Source: Novosphingobium sp. ST904
GTDB lineage: Bacteria > Pseudomonadota > Alphaproteobacteria > Sphingomonadales > Sphingomonadaceae
Reading direction: 5' to 3'
Length of the DNA: 64,000 nt
NCBI RefSeq assembly: GCF_001298105.1
Contig: NZ_LGJH01000157.1
Location: forward strand, 1 to 64,000
Shown: piece by piece, positions 41,798-51,361 of the stretch
Layout: each line of letters begins with the position of its first letter
Numbering within the stretch: position 1 is the first letter of the stretch
The notes under the pieces: generated by a model
Told to the model about the DNA's origin: nothing
The model's input: the letters and a program-made list of their open reading frames with translations, nothing else
Databases searched by the model: none
Made by a program: the position numbers and the translations under genes

Positions 41798-43583
41798 TCA
41801 GTTCTTCTGCGGTTCCACCACACGCATGTGCAGTTCGCGCAGCTGCCTGGATTCGGCCGGGCTCGGCGCGCCCATCAGCAGGTCCTCGGCGCGCTGGTTC
41901 ATCGGGAACAGCGTGATTTCGCGCAGGTTCTGCGCACCGCACAGGAGCATCACGATGCGATCGACACCGGCCGCCATGCCGCCGTGCGGCGGCGCGCCGT
42001 ACTGGAAGGCGCGGTAGAGGCCGCCGAAGCGATCTTCCACGTCCTGCTTGGTGAGGCCCACCATCTCGAAGGCCTTGACCATCAGTTCCGGCGACTGGTT
42101 ACGGATCGAACCCGAGGCGATTTCATAGCCGTTGCAGACGAGGTCGTACTGATAGGCCTTGATCGTCAGCGGGTCCTGGCCTTCCAGCGCTTCCATGCCG
42201 CCCTGCGGCATCGAGAACGGGTTGTGCGCGAAGTCGACCTTCTTGTTGTCCTCGTCCCATTCGAAGAACGGGAAGTCGACGATCCAGCACAGCTCGAAGC
42301 GGTCCTTGTCGATCAGGTCGAGCTGTTCGCCGGTGCGGATACGGGCAAGCCCTGCCAGCTTGGTCGCCTGCTCTTCCTTGCCCGCGGCGAAGAACACGCC
42401 GTCGTTCGGACCCAGACCCAGCGCCGCGATCAGCGCGGCGGTCTTTTCCTCGCCGTGGTTCTTTGGCGATCGGGCCGCCGGGGACGCCGTCCTTGATGTT
42501 GATGTAGCCAAGGCCCGAATAGCCCTCGCCGCGCGCCCAGACGTTCATCTCGTCGAAGAACTTGCGGCTGCCCGCACCGGCGCCCGGAGCCGGGATCGCG
42601 CGGATCACGCCGCCACCGGCCACGATGCCCGCGAAGATGCCGAAGCCCGATTCGACGAAGTGCTCGGTCACGTCCTTGATGATCAGCGGGTTGCGCAGGT
42701 CCGGCTTGTCCGAACCGTAGTCCAGCATCGACTGGGCGTGCGGAATGCGGCGGAATTCACCCGCAGGCGTCACCGGCTTGCCTTCCGCGAAATCGGCGAA
42801 CACGCTCTGGAGCACCGGCTCCATGGTTTCCCAGATCTCTTCCTGGGTCACGAAGCTCATTTCGAGGTCGAGCTGGTAGAACTCGCCCGGCAGGCGGTCT
42901 GCGCGCGGGTCCTCGTCGCGGAAGCAGGGGGCGATCTGGAAGTAGCGGTCGAACCCGGCGACCATCAGCAGCTGCTTGTACTGCTGCGGCGCCTGCGGCA
43001 GCGCGTAGAACTTGCCGGGGTGGATGCGGCTGGGCACCAGGAAGTCGCGCGCGCCTTCGGGGCTGGAAGCGGTGAGGATCGGCGTCGAATATTCGGTGAA
43101 GCCGATGCCTTCCATCTTGCGGCGCATGTCCGAGATGATCTTCGTGCGCTTCACGATGTTGCCGTGCAGCGTGTCGCGGCGCAGGTCGAGGAAGCGGTAG
43201 CGCAGGCGGATATCCTCGGGATATTCCTGCTCGCCGGCCACCGGCATCGGCAGTTCCTCGGCGCGGCTGATGACCGTGGCGGAACGGGCGTAAACCTCGA
43301 TCGCGCCGGTGGCGAGGTTCGGGTTCACGGTGGATTCGGTGCGGGCCTTGACCACGCCCTCGATCGTGACGACCGATTCGACGCGCAGCGAATCAAGCAG
43401 TTCCAGCGCCGCGCTGTCGGTGTCGGCAACGACCTGGGTCATGCCGTAGTGATCGCGCAGGTCGACGAAGAGAACGCCGCCGTGGTCGCGCTTGCGATGC
43501 ACCCAGCCCGAGAGGCGGACGGTCTGGCCGACCTCGGCAGCGGTCAGGGCGCCGCAGGTGTGGGAGCGATAGGGATGAGTCAT
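41798..43583 (-). CDS. aspS: Aspartyl-tRNA synthetase, frameshifted in this sequence
   Basis: About 594 residues across two frames. From ATG 43583 come the anticodon-binding OB domain (LSGWVHRKRDHGGVLFVDLR) and class II motifs 2 (FRDEDPRADRLPGEFYQLDL), then YINIKDGVPGGPIAK. At 42462-42464 the assembly has AAA where AA would give AK-NHGEEKTAALI. After that the C-terminal part continues to PSPAESRQLRELHMRVVEPQ, including motif 3 GAPPHGGMAAGVDRIVMLLC. As the gene is essential, a one-base sequencing insertion is far more probable than a real mutation. It has a bacterial-type GAD domain and probably charges both tRNA-Asp and tRNA-Asn in this group. Confidence 0.93.
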
Positions 43584-43871
43584 GGCGGGCTCGCGCTTCT
43601 TCTGATCGGAATGAGGTTGCAAGCCGAGCCCCCTAGTCGAGTGGCGCGGCGATTTCCAGAAGAGATCGGCCCGCAAGCACGCACCGGGTCGGAGAACCGG
43701 GCTGCAACGAGCCCCCGCCCCGGAATTCCGCTGCCCCCGCAGTGCGATCAGGAGATATCCAACGACGCGGCCTGGCGGGAAAAACGGACGTAGCCCCAGT
43801 TACCGCGATGTCGCACTTGGGTGGATTTGAGACCGACAGGTTTCGCGCCACGACTGTCGGAAAACAGTCGA

Positions 43872-44192
43872 TTAGACTCGAAAGAACCCCCAACCATCCG
43901 ACCGACCACCGTAAGTCTCGGCGCGAGCATCAAAGCGCTCCTCCCAAGAGGTAATGTTCACGGCGGAAGGCTGCATATCGGTAGAAACGGTGACATCCCA
44001 CGGGTCTTCTTCCCGATCGATTTCCACAATGTCGATCTTAAATCCGTCTCGCTCGCACTCGGCTGCGAACGCTTCTGCGGAAAGTTGATCCGGGAAAACG
44101 TGTGAAAAATCGACTGATCGCGCGGGACCAAGATCGCTGCCGTCTCGTTCCATTTCCGCAAGAATATCGGCGTTCTCTTCAAGCAGCGACAT
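43872..44192 (-). CDS. RraB-like ribonuclease E inhibitor family protein
   Basis: 106 residues from ATG 44192. The RraB family pattern is present: DLGPARSVDFSHVFPDQLSA, DPWDVTVSTDMQPSAVNITS and the ending RAETYGGRSDGWGFFRV. In E. coli RraB modulates the RNase E degradosome; here the target is inferred. Base composition is lower in GC than its neighbours. The 288 bp between it and aspS hold no gene. Confidence 0.75.
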   Translation of the reverse strand: MSLLEENADILAEMERDGSDLGPARSVDFSHVFPDQLSAEAFAAECERDGFKIDIVEIDREEDPWDVTVSTDMQPSAVNITSWEERFDARAETYGGRSDGWGFFRV

Positions 44193-44388
44193 AGGCACCT
44201 CTGACGAATGCCTCTATGTGAATGAAAGGCTTATTTCGGGCAAGGCTAGGGCAGCTACGAATGTCTTCCATGGGGCGAACCCCGACCGGCCGGGCGACGC
44301 CCGGGCTCTCCGGCAAAGCTCCGGCCCCGGCATAAACCCCAAATAAACCAATTCGGGGCTATGCCGCTGGGCAAAACGGGTCTCGCCA

Positions 44389-45435
44389 ATGGATTACATG
44401 GACAACGCGCAGGTTCCGGATGCCGTCACCATAGACGGCATGTCGGAAAATCAGTTCCGCACGGCGATCGAGGCGATGCTGCGCGAAGGCCGCGCCGACG
44501 AGGCGGCGCGCCGGATCAAGGACGAACTCGTGTTCCTCTGCGGCGAGGGCCTGCCCCTGCCCGCCCGCTTCCGCTTCATCGCTTCGCAGGACGTGATCGT
44601 GACCGGCTGGGACCGGCTGATCCGGCGCATCGCCGAACTTGACCGGCCCGGCGATCCCGTCACCGCCATCGCCATGGACATCTGCCCCGCCATCGCAGCT
44701 GCTTCGGCCGATCCGGGCCGCCCGTTCTACGAAACCGCCTATTACACCGATCGCGCATGGCCCTTCTCCACCGCTGGCCGGTCCCGCCTGGCGCAGGCCT
44801 TCGCCATGCCCGAGGTGCCGTGGCAGGGCGCTTTCGAGGACAACGACGACACGCTGGGCGTAACCGGGCTGGAGGATCTGCACGCGGTGATCGCGGCCAT
44901 GCGGAAGCTCTGCACGGCCGGCATGGCCACCGCCGAGGAACAGCGCGCCTGTACGGTGGGCGCCTGCCATCTCGCGGTGCTGACGCATCAGGCCCTTCGC
45001 GACAAGGCCATGGCCGAGGGGCTTCCCCGGCCCATGGCCGTCCTGGTGGGCGGCCATGGCGGCTACCCGGCATTCGAGGCGGCGGCCCTTGCCGCCGTCA
45101 CGGACGAGAGATGGCCGGAAGGCGCTCCGGACGGGCAAGCCGCTGCCCCGGCGCCCTCACCGTTTCCCGCGCCCTCGTTTCCCGCGCCTCCGTTTCCCGC
45201 GCCCCCGCTCGCCGCCGATGCCCCCGATGGCGGCCCGCCGCCGCGCAGTGCCGCGCCGGGCGACGATGCGGAAGCGTGGCACCTGCCTCCACCCGGAATC
45301 CATGTGACCGGCACTCAGCTTCGCCGCCAGCTGGTGACGCGGGAAAGCATCGCCGCGCTGGAAAACGAGGCCGCGCCCAGCCTGCTCCAGACCCTCGCAA
45401 ATCGATTGCTGACGCCCTTCCTGCGCAAGAAATAG
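44389..45435 (+). CDS. Conserved sphingomonad-type protein of unknown function
   Basis: 348 residues. The N-terminal ~230 residues are helical (MSENQFRTAIEAMLREGRAD, ARFRFIASQDVIVTGWDRLI, AITAAMRKLCTAG-like), followed by a Pro/Ala linker with FPAPSFPAPPFPAPP repeats (~255-280) and a C-terminal IHVTGTQLRRQLVTRESIAA segment. The first part contains YETAYYTDRAWPFSTAGRS. I do not recognise a domain; there are no catalytic motifs or membrane segments. It is 81 bp upstream of rnd. Confidence 0.65.
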   Translation: MDYMDNAQVPDAVTIDGMSENQFRTAIEAMLREGRADEAARRIKDELVFLCGEGLPLPARFRFIASQDVIVTGWDRLIRRIAELDRPGDPVTAIAMDICPAIAAASADPGRPFYETAYYTDRAWPFSTAGRSRLAQAFAMPEVPWQGAFEDNDDTLGVTGLEDLHAVIAAMRKLCTAGMATAEEQRACTVGACHLAVLTHQALRDKAMAEGLPRPMAVLVGGHGGYPAFEAAALAAVTDERWPEGAPDGQAAAPAPSPFPAPSFPAPPFPAPPLAADAPDGGPPPRSAAPGDDAEAWHLPPPGIHVTGTQLRRQLVTRESIAALENEAAPSLLQTLANRLLTPFLRKK

Positions 45436-45516
45436 GCAATATCGTCATTTGTCGGAGAATTTGACGGCCGGGAAACATTGATCCCCCGCCTTGTTCGCGT
45501 TACCGCCACGCTCGAA

Positions 45517-46745
45517 ATGAAAATCCATCCGCTGATAACAAAGACCGAAGAGCTCGCCGCGCTGTGCGAACGCCTTGCGAAATCCGATTTCGTGGCCGTC
45601 GACACGGAATTCATGCGCGAGAACACCTATTGGCCCGAACTCTGCCTGGTGCAGATCGCCAATACCGAGGAAGCGGCCGCGATCGACCCGCTCGCGCAGG
45701 GGCTCGACATGACCCCCCTGCTCGACCTGCTCACCGCGAACGAGGAAGTCCTGAAGGTCTTCCACGCCGGCGGGCAGGACGTGGAGATCATCTTCAACCT
45801 CACCGGCCGCACCCCGCACCCGATCTTCGACACCCAGATCGCGATGATGGCGATCAGCCAGTCGGAACAGATCGGCTATTCCAACCTCGTCGAATCGTGG
45901 ATGGGCCTCACCATCGACAAGGGCGCACGCTTCACCGACTGGTCGCGCGCCCGCTGACCGAGCGGCAGATCGAATATGCCATCGGCGACGTCACCCACCT
46001 CTCCAAGATCTTCCCCAAGATGCTCAAGCGCCTGATCAAGACCGGGCGCGGCGAATGGCTGGACCAGGAGATGGAAAAGCTCGCCGATCCCGAACATTAC
46101 CGCAACGACCCCGCACAGGCGTGGAAGCGGATCAAGGCGGCGGGGCGCAATTCCGCCATGCTCGGCAGGCTCAAGGCCATCGCCGAATGGCGCGAACACG
46201 AAGCGCAGGGCAAGAACATCCCGCGCGGCCGCATCGCCCGTGACGAAACGCTGGCCGACATCGCCAGCCACCCGCCCAAGCAGCAGGCCGATCTCGCCAA
46301 GGTGCGCGGCCTCTCGCAAGGCTGGAAGGACAACGACATCGGCAAGCGCCTGATGAACACCATCGCCCGGGCGGAACCGCTTTCGGACGACGAACTGCCC
46401 CCGCGCACCCCCAAGGGCGCGCCGCTGGGCAAGGAAGGTTCGCTCGTCGCCGACCTGCTCAAGCTGCTGCTCAAGATCCGCGCGCGCGAGATCGACGTGG
46501 CCGCCCGCCTGCTCGCCCGCAGCGAAGACCTTGAACTGCTGGCCGCCGGCGTGCGCAAGAAGCTGCCGATCCTCGAAGGCTGGCGCTACGAAGTGTTCGG
46601 CCGCGATGCGCTGGCCCTGGTGGAAGGCAAGCTCGCCTTCGCGGTGGAGAACGGCAAGCTCAAGATGACCCGCCTCGAAGACGAGCCGGTCGCCGGAGCC
46701 GACGACGATGCCGGCGACACCGACGGGGCGGCAACGGAAGAGTGA
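45517..46745 (+). CDS. rnd: Ribonuclease D, frameshifted in this sequence
   Basis: About 409 residues over two frames. The DEDD exonuclease core is present: FVAVDTEFMRENTYWPELCL, VLKVFHAGGQDVEIIFNL, and after the shift RPLTERQIEYAIGDVTHLSK. The break is at ~45943-45950: GGTCGCGCGCCCG where GGTCGCGCCGCCCG would keep the frame, so one C is missing. The HRDC domain (EWREHEAQGKNIPRGRIARD) and a C-terminal helical region follow. RNase D trims 3' ends of tRNA precursors. The stop overlaps the oxyR start (GTGA), so the two are co-translated. Confidence 0.9.
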
Positions 46746-47638
46746 CCGTCTACCAGCCCACGCTCAAGCAGCTCCAGTACCTCGTCGCCCTGCACGAACA
46801 CGGGCATTTCGGCCGCGCCGCCGATGCCTGTTTCGTGTCGCAGTCCACACTTTCGGCGGGCCTGCGCGACCTTGAGGCGCTGCTCGGCGTGACGCTGGTG
46901 GAACGCACCAAGCGCGCGGTACGCTTCACGCCGCTGGGCAATGCGGTGGTTGCCAAGGCCCACCGCATCCTGCGCGAGACGGAGGAACTCTCCGACCTCG
47001 TGCAGTCCAGCGGCAAGCCGCTCTCGGGCGAAGTGCGCATGAGCGTGATCCCCACGATCGCGCCGTTCCTGCTGCCCCGGATGCTGCCGCGCCTGCGCCG
47101 CGAACGTCCGAACCTCAAGCTGTTCCTGCGCGAAGAGCCGAGCCAGGCCGCCATCGAATCGCTGCACCACGGCCGCGCCGACTGCGTGCTGCTGGCGCTC
47201 CCCTATGCCACCGGCGAGGTCGAGAAGGAGACGATCGAGCTCGACGCCTTCTTCGTCGCCTTCCCCAGCGACGACCCGCGCAATCCGCCTGCCGAGGTCG
47301 GTCCCGAAGTCATAGACGAGCATCGCCTGCTGCTGCTGGAAGACGGGCACTGCCTCAAGGACCATGCGCTGGCCGCCTGCAACCGGCCGGAACTGCGCGC
47401 CTCGGCGACGATGATCGGCACTTCGCTGCACACGCTGGTGCAGATGGTCGACAATGGCCTGGGGCTGACGATGCTGCCGGAAATGGCGATCGACGCGGGC
47501 ATCCTCAACGGCACCAATGTCGTCGCGCGGCCCCTGCTCTCGCCCAACGCCAACCGCGAGATCGCGCTGGTCTGGCGCAAGAACTCTCCGCGCGGGGACG
47601 AATTCCGCATGCTCGCGGACGAACTGCGCGCCGGTTAG
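46742..47638 (+). CDS. oxyR: OxyR-type hydrogen-peroxide-responsive LysR regulator
   Basis: 298 residues from GTG 46742. N-terminal LysR HTH (LKQLQYLVALHEHGHFGRAA, then FVSQSTLSAGLRDLEALLGV). The sensing domain has Cys204 and Cys213 in LLEDGHCLKDHALAAC, the same 9-residue spacing as E. coli C199/C208 that form the redox disulfide. It should activate catalase and peroxiredoxin genes on peroxide exposure. None of those targets is adjacent. It is translationally coupled to rnd. Confidence 0.9.
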   Translation: MTVYQPTLKQLQYLVALHEHGHFGRAADACFVSQSTLSAGLRDLEALLGVTLVERTKRAVRFTPLGNAVVAKAHRILRETEELSDLVQSSGKPLSGEVRMSVIPTIAPFLLPRMLPRLRRERPNLKLFLREEPSQAAIESLHHGRADCVLLALPYATGEVEKETIELDAFFVAFPSDDPRNPPAEVGPEVIDEHRLLLLEDGHCLKDHALAACNRPELRASATMIGTSLHTLVQMVDNGLGLTMLPEMAIDAGILNGTNVVARPLLSPNANREIALVWRKNSPRGDEFRMLADELRAG

Positions 47639-47664
47639 CGGGAACAGGCGGCGCCTGGCGCTGC

Positions 47665-48942
47665 CTACTTCTTCACACGCAAGGTCTGCAGCGCCAGTCC
47701 GAGCGCCGCGATTCCCGTGCCCAGCACCGTCACGCCAGTCCAGCCCCAGTTGTGCCATGCCACCGTGGCCGCGCCCGAACTGGCCGCGCCGGCGAGGAAC
47801 ATCGAGGCCATGTAGACCGTATTGATTCGCGAGCGCGCTTCGGGGCGCAGCGCGTAGATGATGCTCTGGTTGGAAATCTGGCTCGCCTGGATCGCGAAAT
47901 CGAGCAGCAGCACGCCGACCACCAGCCCGGCGATCGAGGTCCAGAACCCGAAGACCAGCCATGACGCCAGCGTCAGCACGCTGGCCGCCACGATCACCGG
48001 ATGCGGGCCGCGCCGGTCGGCGATACGGCCCGCGATCGGCGCGGCCAGCACGCCCGCCGCGCCAAGCACGCCGAACAGGCCCGCCACTTCCGAGCCCAGC
48101 CCGAAGCGCGGCTCCTGAAGGTGCAGCGCGAGAATCGTCCAGAACACGCTGAACACGCCGAACTGGGTGCACTGCGTGAACGTCGCCAGCCGCAGCGCCG
48201 GGAATTCGCACCAGAGATCGCGCAGCGAGGCCATGAGCCCGAGCCAGCCGAGCCCCCCCGGCTGCGGACGGCTGCGCGGAAGCTGCCATGCCATCAGCCC
48301 CGCCGTCAGCAGCGCCAGCGGCACCGCCAGCCAGAACATCGCGCGCCAGCCGAAGTGCCCGCCCACGAAACCGGCCAGTGTCCGGCTGAGCAGGATGCCG
48401 CAGAGCAGGCCCGCCATCACCGTGCCGACCACCGCGCCGCGCTTGTCCTCTGGGGCCAGATTGGCGGCCAGCGGCACGATCTGCTGGGCGACGGAGGCCA
48501 GCAGGCCCACCAGCAGCGAGGCGGCAAGCACGGCACCCGCACTCGGCGCCAGTGCGACCAGCGCAAGCGCCACGGAGAGGGCGAGGCACTGCGTGACGAT
48601 CAGCCGCTTGCGCTCCAGCAGGTCTCCCAGCGGCACCAGCAGCAGCAGCCCGGCGGCATAGCCGAGCTGCGTGGCGGTGGGCACATAAGTGATCGCGGCG
48701 CCGGGAACCTCGCGCTCCATCAGGCCGAGCATGGGCTGGCCGTAATAGATATTGGCCACCGTCAGCCCTGCCGAAGCCGCCAGCGCGAAGACCATCGCGC
48801 GGCCGAACGGGCGCTCCCCGCGCGGATTCGCGTCCGGAGAGGGCTTGCGGAAACGGGCGGTGAAAGGGCGAAGCGGCGCGGTAATGGGATTGTCCTTGAT
48901 GAAGAGCCCCCCCGAACGTGGCCCGCCCTGCCGCAGGATCAC
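47665..48942 (-). CDS. MFS transporter
   Basis: 425 residues, twelve predicted membrane segments. MFS motif A-like GDLLERKRLIVTQCLALSVA between TM2 and TM3 and the second-half equivalent GRIADRRGPHPVIVAASVLT. Similar drug/sugar-efflux type transporters (YnfM/EmrD relatives) often lie beside LysR genes; here it is convergent with oxyR. Substrate unknown. The first ~45 residues are a hydrophilic extension, so a later start is possible. Confidence 0.85.
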   Translation of the reverse strand: MILRQGGPRSGGLFIKDNPITAPLRPFTARFRKPSPDANPRGERPFGRAMVFALAASAGLTVANIYYGQPMLGLMEREVPGAAITYVPTATQLGYAAGLLLLVPLGDLLERKRLIVTQCLALSVALALVALAPSAGAVLAASLLVGLLASVAQQIVPLAANLAPEDKRGAVVGTVMAGLLCGILLSRTLAGFVGGHFGWRAMFWLAVPLALLTAGLMAWQLPRSRPQPGGLGWLGLMASLRDLWCEFPALRLATFTQCTQFGVFSVFWTILALHLQEPRFGLGSEVAGLFGVLGAAGVLAAPIAGRIADRRGPHPVIVAASVLTLASWLVFGFWTSIAGLVVGVLLLDFAIQASQISNQSIIYALRPEARSRINTVYMASMFLAGAASSGAATVAWHNWGWTGVTVLGTGIAALGLALQTLRVKK

Positions 48943-49038
48943 GCTTGCGCCAAACGCAACGAATTCACGTCAGACGGCGGATTTTGCAATGCAGCGACAG
49001 CATCGCGCCGCGAGGCCCGAACCGGCGAGCCCGCCGCC

Positions 49039-49632
49039 TCAGTCCATATGCTTGAGGCCGACGCGCAGATAGTCCCACCCGGTGATGAGCGTAAGCACGG
49101 CCGCGCCCCACAGGGTGGTCAGGCCGACGGTGTGCGGAATATTGATCTCGATCGCGCCCACGTCGAGGTTCCACCACGGGGTGGCCACGCCGAGAATCAG
49201 CGCGCCGAGCGAGATGAGCTGGAACGTGGTCTTCCACTTGGCGAGGCGGCTGACGGGAACCGAGACCTGCAGGCTGCCGAGGAATTCGCGCAGGCCCGAG
49301 ACCGCGATCTCGCGCACGAGGATGATGAGCCCGGCGATCACGTGCATGTCGCCCACGTAAGGTCCGGTCAGCACGCCTTGCGCCGTCAGCACCAGGATCA
49401 CGGCGGCAACCATGATCTTGTCCGCGATGGGATCGAGGAAAACGCCGAGTTTCGAGACCGTCCCGCTCGACCGCGCGAGATAGCCGTCGAAATAGTCGGT
49501 GATGCCCATCAGGCAGTAGACGCCGAAGGCCAGCGCATAGCCGAACTCCCATTTCGGCCACCACAGCAGGAAAGCCAGGAAGGGCATCGTGACGATGCGC
49601 GAGAGGGTGAGAATGTTCGGCAGGGTCAGCAT
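49039..49632 (-). CDS. pgsA: CDP-diacylglycerol--glycerol-3-phosphate 3-phosphatidyltransferase
   Basis: 197 residues from ATG 49632. It has the CDP-alcohol phosphatidyltransferase signature DYFDGYLARSSGTVSKLGVF followed by LDPIADK (D-G-x2-A-R-x8-G-x3-D-x3-D). About five membrane helices. It makes phosphatidylglycerophosphate, the committed step to phosphatidylglycerol, at the inner membrane. Just upstream is chrA; 96 bp separate it from the MFS gene. Confidence 0.93.
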   Translation of the reverse strand: MLTLPNILTLSRIVTMPFLAFLLWWPKWEFGYALAFGVYCLMGITDYFDGYLARSSGTVSKLGVFLDPIADKIMVAAVILVLTAQGVLTGPYVGDMHVIAGLIILVREIAVSGLREFLGSLQVSVPVSRLAKWKTTFQLISLGALILGVATPWWNLDVGAIEINIPHTVGLTTLWGAAVLTLITGWDYLRVGLKHMD

Positions 49633-49709
49633 GCTTTCCTGCCCATAGCCGCGATGATCGCTTTTGAGAATGCGCTTCTGGCGAGGATATCGCCCGGCGG
49701 CGCGAAACA

Positions 49710-51038
49710 TCATCCCAGCCGGGCCAGCAGCAGCCCGCCAAGAGCCGCGATCGCCAGCACCTTGATGACATTCAGCTTCAGCCGGAAGATCAGGATTGCC
49801 GAGAGCGCCGCCAGCAGTCCGGCACGCCAGTCGAAGCTTCCCCAGTCCGGCAGGTAAAGGCGCAGAGGCCCGATCCGCGCATCGCCCACCCGGCTGAAAA
49901 GGACATGGATCAGGAACCAGAGCGAGAGGTTGGCGATCACGCCGACCACCGCCGCGGTCAGCGCCGCCAGTCCGCCCCTGATGCGCCGCGCGTTCTCAAG
50001 CCGCTCTATCCACGGCGCGAAGGCGAAGATCCACAGGAAGCAGGGCGCGAAGGTCACCCATGTCGTCAGAGCGGCGCCGATCATGCCCGCGACCAGCGGC
50101 GTAAACGGCGCCGGTGCCCGGAAGGCGGCCAGAAAGCCGACGTACTGCGTCACCATGATCAGCGGCCCCGGCGTGGTTTCCGCCAGCCCCAGCCCGTCCG
50201 CCATCTCCCCCGCCGAAAGCCAGCCGTAGCCCTGCACGGTCTGCTGGGCCATGTAGGCCAGCACCGCATAGGCCCCGCCGAACGTCACCACGGCCAGTTG
50301 CGAGAAGAACGCGCCGATCTGCCAGAGCACATGGCCCGTGCCCAGCGTGACCAGCACGGCGGCCATCGGCAGGGCCCAGATCACGCTCCACAGGCAGACG
50401 GCGCCGATGCTCTGCTTCCACGGACGCGGCGCGGCGGGGGCGACCTCGCCGTTCTCCCTGATCGCCAGCAGGTCCGGCCGCACGGCCGCTATGCCCATGC
50501 CCAGCGCGCCTGCCCCCAACACCACCAGCGGAAAGGGAAGATCGAAGAAGAACAGCGCGATGAACGCCGCCAGCGCCAGCCCTTTCTTGACCCCGGTGTT
50601 CAGCGCCCGTCCGGCGATGCGCAGCAAGGCCTGCGCCACCACCGCCAGCACCGCCGACTTGATGCCCAGAAACAGCGCCGCAAACCAGCCGAGATGGGCG
50701 GCATAGGCGTAGAGCACCGAAAGCCCGAGGATCACGAAAGCGCCGGGCAGCACGAACAACAGTCCCGCCGCCAGCCCGCCGCGCATGCCGTGCAGCTTCC
50801 ACCCGATCCATGTCGCCAGTTGCTGCGCCTCCGGCCCGGGCAGGAGGTGGCAGAAGTTGAGAGCGTGAAGGAACTGCTCCTCGCTCACCCATTCCCGCCC
50901 GTCCACCAGTTCGCGGTGCATGAGCGCGATCTGCCCGGCCGGTCCCCCGAAACTGAGGAAACCGATGCGCGCGAAGACCCGGAGAAGCTCGGAAAACTCC
51001 GGCCTGTTCGCGGAATGGGATTTCACGGAGTTCGTCAT
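49710..51038 (-). CDS. chrA: Chromate efflux transporter, CHR family long-chain type
   Basis: 442 residues from ATG 51038. Two homologous halves carry the CHR signature: ARIGFLSFGGPAGQIALMHR with LLPGPEAQQLATWIGWKLHG in the first, and QLAVVTFGGAYAVLAYMAQQ with AETTPGPLIMVTQYVGFLAA in the second. ChrA exports chromate from the cytoplasm. The gene is 77 bp upstream of pgsA but functionally unrelated. No chrB regulator is visible. Confidence 0.92.
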   Translation of the reverse strand: MTNSVKSHSANRPEFSELLRVFARIGFLSFGGPAGQIALMHRELVDGREWVSEEQFLHALNFCHLLPGPEAQQLATWIGWKLHGMRGGLAAGLLFVLPGAFVILGLSVLYAYAAHLGWFAALFLGIKSAVLAVVAQALLRIAGRALNTGVKKGLALAAFIALFFFDLPFPLVVLGAGALGMGIAAVRPDLLAIRENGEVAPAAPRPWKQSIGAVCLWSVIWALPMAAVLVTLGTGHVLWQIGAFFSQLAVVTFGGAYAVLAYMAQQTVQGYGWLSAGEMADGLGLAETTPGPLIMVTQYVGFLAAFRAPAPFTPLVAGMIGAALTTWVTFAPCFLWIFAFAPWIERLENARRIRGGLAALTAAVVGVIANLSLWFLIHVLFSRVGDARIGPLRLYLPDWGSFDWRAGLLAALSAILIFRLKLNVIKVLAIAALGGLLLARLG

Positions 51039-51361
51039 GGAGTTCGCCACCCTGCCCTGCGCCTTTCCGTCCGCGCAAGCACGGACAACAAGGCAACGCT
51101 TGGGCGGTGACGCCTGGTCGGGAGGTTGCTTGATCCCGCTGCGTTTTTCTAGCAAGGCCCCGCCGCCTTGCCAATAGCCCGGCCCTTCCGGCGCGCCCAT
51201 TCGCATGGCCCGATTCCCGGGCCCGATTGTTTCCGGACGATTTCGCACCGGCGCGGAAGAACGCTGCCGGGCGGCAAAAAACGCCTCAAGGGGTTGTGCC
51301 CTCGCCCCACCGCATTAAGTGTCGCGGCAACGATGAAGCGAGGCCGCCGAATTTTTCCGAC
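51039..51361. other. Intergenic region between chrA and the LplT-like gene
   Basis: A 323-bp divergent gap with no convincing gene. It is GC-rich, with a run of C/G palindromes (CCCGGGCC at ~51218) and a weak promoter-like pair for the plus-strand gene (TTGTGC at 51294, TTAAGT at 51315). Nothing else is recognised. Confidence 0.5.

Noticed and set aside
46586..48589. 667-codon minus-strand open frame across rnd/oxyR and into the MFS gene
   Set aside because: Antisense shadow of rnd and oxyR and an out-of-frame reading of the MFS gene; no protein-like features.
48001..49857. 618-codon plus-strand open frame opposite the MFS and pgsA genes
   Set aside because: Low-complexity Arg/His/Gln composition; the opposite strand encodes recognisable MFS and PgsA proteins.
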